A DNA stretch of 64,000 nucleotides from Pseudomaricurvus sp033283335 (lineage in GTDB: Bacteria > Pseudomonadota > Gammaproteobacteria > Pseudomonadales > Cellvibrionaceae), in the NCBI GenBank assembly GCA_033283335.1, contig JAWMQP010000011.1:62001-126000 (forward strand), read 5' to 3'. The position numbers were made by a program, and so were the translations under genes. The notes under the pieces were generated by a model. The model saw only the letters and a list, made by a program, of their open reading frames with translations. It was not told the origin of the DNA and made no database searches. This document shows, piece after piece, positions 62,167 to 64,000 of this stretch (positions are counted from its first letter, which is position 1; every line of letters begins with the position of its first letter).

Positions 62167-63297
62167 CTAGGACGAGAGCAATCCAACAATGGCAACTCCA
62201 ATAAAATTCGCCACCGCATAGCCCAACACCCCAACAAGAACCGCCGGAGCGACCAGATCCTGCCGCCCTTTACCTGCCGCTAAGGCAGCGGCACTGGCCG
62301 GTCCTGAGGCACAGGCATTGGAAGCAATCACAACATCCATAAGGTTGCACTTGAAAAAGCGGCCGAAGACAAAGGCCATGAAGGCATGGCAGACAACCAC
62401 AATTGCACAGAACACCGCAATTAACGGAGCCTGGCTGGCCATTTTCATGACGTCGGCACTGGCACCGATGGCGGCGAAAAAGAGGTACATAAATAACAGC
62501 CCTATTTCAAAATCGCCTTTTAGGGCCTTAAGCTGTTTTGGAAAAAGATTGGCTACCACCACCGACAGCGCCGTAATCACCAGAATGTTGTAACTGGCGA
62601 TTCCCATGAACTCCGCCAGGGCATTTCCCAGCGTACAGATCACGCAAGCGATACCCAGGACGATAGCGATGTCCAGAATCGCAATGGAAGAAGCACCCTG
62701 TTGCTTGGCCTCGGCCACAACAGCGGGCTCAACCTGGCCATGTTTAAACCAGGCTTGAAAGAGTTTGATGGATGGAATTAAGGCCAGCAACGCGAGGTAA
62801 AGTACACCAATCACATTGTCCGCAGCGACGCTGGCGCTGACTACCGACGGGTCCATTTGCAAAGATTTGGCCACCGCTGCCATGTTCATGGATCCACCAA
62901 TGTAGGTGGCACTGAAGATACCCGCCAATTCAGCGCTGTGCTCACCCAGTGGCAATAACCACACCCCAAGCAGAGCACCGATGACAGTTCCGACAGCCCC
63001 CAGGATAAATGGCGGAAGCAAACTGCCGGTTTCCGTCAACACCCGTCGCAAATCGGCTTTCAGCAACAACAATGGAATAGCGATGGGCACCAGATAGCTC
63101 CAGACCACACCGTAGGCCGGCGCATTTTTCGGGATTACACCAAAATTGGACAGTGCCATCCCCACGGCCAGCAAGATGGCCAAGCCGGAAACATTTTTAC
63201 CAACCCTGGTCGTATCCCCCCAAAAGCCCAGCGCCGCCAGCAGGCAAAGCACAGCCCAGATTGCAAAGTCCCATTCAGGTTGGATCAAAGGCTGCAT
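62167..63297 (-). CDS. DUF819 family membrane protein
   Basis: This 376-residue DUF819 (YjcL-like) integral membrane protein has about 10 helices. It has FWGDTTRVGKNVSGLAILLA, SYLVPIAIPLLLLKADLRRVL, FSATYIGGSMNMAAVAKSL and SNACASGPASAAALAAGKGR, all family landmarks. The transport substrate of the family is not established; members are often found with peptidases and hydrolases. It starts 3 bp after the serine hydrolase stop with GGAG in the overlap, so is co-translated with it. Confidence 0.88.
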   Translation of the reverse strand: MQPLIQPEWDFAIWAVLCLLAALGFWGDTTRVGKNVSGLAILLAVGMALSNFGVIPKNAPAYGVVWSYLVPIAIPLLLLKADLRRVLTETGSLLPPFILGAVGTVIGALLGVWLLPLGEHSAELAGIFSATYIGGSMNMAAVAKSLQMDPSVVSASVAADNVIGVLYLALLALIPSIKLFQAWFKHGQVEPAVVAEAKQQGASSIAILDIAIVLGIACVICTLGNALAEFMGIASYNILVITALSVVVANLFPKQLKALKGDFEIGLLFMYLFFAAIGASADVMKMASQAPLIAVFCAIVVVCHAFMAFVFGRFFKCNLMDVVIASNACASGPASAAALAAGKGRQDLVAPAVLVGVLGYAVANFIGVAIVGLLSS

Positions 63298-63300
63298 TAT

Positions 63301-64000
63301 TTACTCCACTGGTTTGAGATCGAGATCGTGAAAATCGTAGGAGAAGTCCGTATTCGGGGACACCGCTTTCATTTTGATTCCTGCCACCTCTCCGGAAGGC
63401 GATAAGGAAAAGCTCACATAAGCATCAGCCATCAATTGTCGGTCACTCCAGCGGACAATAAAGGTATCGTACTGAAAATGTTCAAGCTGACCATTTAACG
63501 GGGCATTTCTCTCAGAGCGAAAGAACAGTTTACCCTCGCTATCAGTTGATATCTCCACATCACCATACCAGGGATCGCGATAACGTCCGGTGTACTGTGC
63601 CAACGGCAAGCTTGGCTTGGAATCTTTGGCCCGCTCCGCTTCGGCTTTAGCGACCGCATCATCACCGTCTGATTGTTGCGATGAGTAGACCTTCTGGATA
63701 ATAGCGATCCAATCCTGCGGCTCCGTTGCACGTTTTTCACTCAGGTACAGCTCGGCAATGGCATTCCCCAGTGCCCGGGGCGCGGGAGACATTTGGTTGT
63801 TGGTGACAAACACCGCCAGCTGCTGATCTGGCAGGATCATCACAAAAGTGGTCATCCCCCAAATCGCCCCGCCATGGGACCATGCCTGCGTGCCATTAAA
63901 GGTGGATACATTCCAACCCAGGGCATAAGCGCTCATCGTCGCGCCGGCGTATTCCTTTAAATAGGCAGAGGTGGGCATCAGCGTGACCGGTTTCAACAAT
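63301..64000 (-). CDS. Beta-lactamase-fold serine hydrolase with DUF3471 domain (5' end outside window)
   Basis: The leftward frame is open to the window edge. The visible about 233 residues are the C-terminal part of a class C beta-lactamase-like protein: YALGWNVSTF, then SHGGAIWGMTTFVMILPDQQLAVFVTNN, with HGG replacing the KTG box, followed by a lipocalin-like DUF3471 domain (YTGRYRDPWYGDVEI, KLFFRSERN). The SxxK active site must lie beyond the edge. Such enzymes are often secreted esterases, D-aminopeptidases or peptidases. It heads the unit with DUF819 and TonB receptor 3. Confidence 0.85.
   Translation of the reverse strand, partial: LLKPVTLMPTSAYLKEYAGATMSAYALGWNVSTFNGTQAWSHGGAIWGMTTFVMILPDQQLAVFVTNNQMSPAPRALGNAIAELYLSEKRATEPQDWIAIIQKVYSSQQSDGDDAVAKAEAERAKDSKPSLPLAQYTGRYRDPWYGDVEISTDSEGKLFFRSERNAPLNGQLEHFQYDTFIVRWSDRQLMADAYVSFSLSPSGEVAGIKMKAVSPNTDFSYDFHDLDLKPVE

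Overview
The window looks like a piece of a marine-type gammaproteobacterial chromosome. This is inferred from the gene content: three TonB-dependent receptors of the EEIVVTAQKR type, steroid/lipid-type catabolic genes, CstA, a GNAT-C39 fusion, a CadC-like regulator and GC of roughly 50-55 % in most genes. No rRNA, tRNA, integrase, transposase, CRISPR array or phage gene was seen. Both edges cut genes: a DUF2889 gene on the left and a serine hydrolase on the right.

1-8.4 kb is a divergent catabolic island. Leftward: DUF2889 protein, Ltp2-like thiolase-fold protein plus DUF35 partner, a 3-alpha-HSD-like SDR and a P450-type ferredoxin broken by a frameshift. Rightward: an EthD-like double-barrel protein, an SDR, a KstD-like flavoprotein with an altered active-site motif, an aldehyde dehydrogenase and a strong terminator. 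Together they suggest oxidation and carbon-carbon cleavage of a steroid- or terpenoid-like substrate; the substrate is not determined.

8.5-22.3 kb is mixed housekeeping and accessory content: HSL-type esterase, secreted glycerophosphodiesterase, MFS exporter, UbiA prenyltransferase, CstA, APC-like transporter, GNAT-C39 fusion, two small secreted proteins, a methyltransferase, a winged-helix/TPR regulator and a small membrane protein.

22.3-33.6 kb is AT-richer and surface-related. A seven-gene, tightly overlapping leftward operon (polytopic membrane protein, GtrA, GT2, flippase-like protein, APH-like kinase, HAD phosphatase, nucleotidyltransferase) looks like a pathway that makes, activates and transfers a phospho-linked headgroup or sugar to a surface glycan. 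Two acyltransferase-3 proteins and a DMT exporter follow.

33.6-42.4 kb has an SSB-tipped DUF3127 protein and an amine/amino-acid catabolic cluster (class III aminotransferase, ArgE-like amidohydrolase, DUF1028, RidA, flavin monooxygenase, LysR regulator, PuuC-like aldehyde dehydrogenase). A GCAT-N11-ATGC dyad lies upstream of both the aminotransferase and the aldehyde dehydrogenase.

42.6-47.3 kb is an AT-rich block and the best candidate for an undescribed system: an OmpA-like lipoprotein, a five-helix inner-membrane coiled-coil protein and a secreted VWA-like protein, next to two small membrane proteins, one interrupted by an in-frame TAG.

47.7-64 kb is a peptide/amino-acid scavenging region: three TonB receptors, a DmpA-type P1 aminopeptidase, APC, MFS, YkvI-type and DUF819 transporters, a beta-lactamase-fold hydrolase and an AraC regulator.
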